NCBI GenBank assembly: GCA_036266975.1
Contig: DATAWZ010000201.1
Location: forward strand, 1-40,458
From: DATAWZ01 sp036266975
Lineage (GTDB): Bacteria; Actinomycetota; Thermoleophilia; Solirubrobacterales; Solirubrobacteraceae
Length of the DNA: 40,458 bases
Direction of reading: 5' to 3'
This document shows, in pieces, positions 40,386 through 40,458 of this stretch. The notes under the pieces are model-generated. The model did not search any database and was not told the origin of the DNA. It worked only from the letters and a program-made list of their open reading frames with translations. A program made the position numbers and the translations under genes. How positions within the stretch are numbered: position 1 is the stretch's first letter; each line of letters starts with the position of its first letter.

Positions 40386-40458
40386 GCCAGGCGTCGCTAG
40401 TGGTGCCTCCAGTAAATCCGGTCGTCGATTCGCGAGCGAAAATCGAGCATGGCCAGGA

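Noticed and set aside
40386..40458. Possible start of another gene at the right edge
   Set aside because: Too short to show a motif or a reliable frame.

Overview
The window is very GC-rich DNA with short intergenic gaps, densely overlapping genes and frequent GTG/TTG starts. Its content (several cytochrome P450s, acyl-CoA ligases, a thiolase/DUF35 pair, a DUF4232 relic, an ECF41-type sigma factor) points to a high-GC actinobacterium. A soil lineage such as Thermoleophilia/Solirubrobacterales is a plausible guess, but nothing here fixes the taxon. No rRNA, tRNA or CRISPR array was seen.

Left edge (1-4488): the tail of a transposase, a strong hairpin, a broken histidine-kinase end, an intact ABC1/UbiB-type kinase divergent from an acyl-CoA ligase, and a frameshifted secreted DUF4232 protein.

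Operon A (minus strand, 19698 down to 4489) is a run of 12 genes: P450, small phosphohistidine 'swivel' protein, its partner protein, acyl-CoA ligase, biotin carboxyl carrier, biotin carboxylase, pyruvate-carboxylase-type carboxyltransferase, DUF35 zinc protein, SCP2-type thiolase, CrtC/AttH-like protein, a giant protein holding two swivel+partner modules, and a hotdog thioesterase. Nearly every junction is a 4-nt NTGA overlap, so the products are probably made in fixed proportion. Palindromic repeats of one family sit at the gene or module junctions.

Middle (19798-27637): a quinone-oxidoreductase-like gene with a clear leaderless promoter, a MarR regulator, a second stand-alone partner/swivel pair, an ArsR/SRPBCC pair with two matching operators, ClpP followed by an acyl-CoA carboxylase carboxyltransferase, another MarR, a lipoprotein hydrolase and an orphan.

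Operon B (minus strand, 32996 down to 27634): acyl-CoA ligase, MenB/BadI-like crotonase, SDR, LLM flavin monooxygenase and zinc alcohol dehydrogenase, divergent from a second P450. Next come a FadR-type GntR regulator with a coupled small membrane protein, then an HxlR regulator divergent from an MFS exporter and a methyltransferase. The right edge holds an epimerase and an ECF41-like sigma factor, both broken by frameshifts.

Taken together the core looks like a catabolic island for a hydrophobic, probably alicyclic or terpenoid-like compound: oxidise (P450, LLM, ADH, SDR), activate (three CoA ligases), carboxylate (biotin enzymes), cleave (MenB/BadI-like enzyme, thiolase). The most unusual part is the family of phosphohistidine-swivel domains, each paired with a protein I cannot name. 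It occurs four times within 18 kb, with no recognisable ATP-grasp or PEP-binding domain in the window. The substrate and chemistry are inference.
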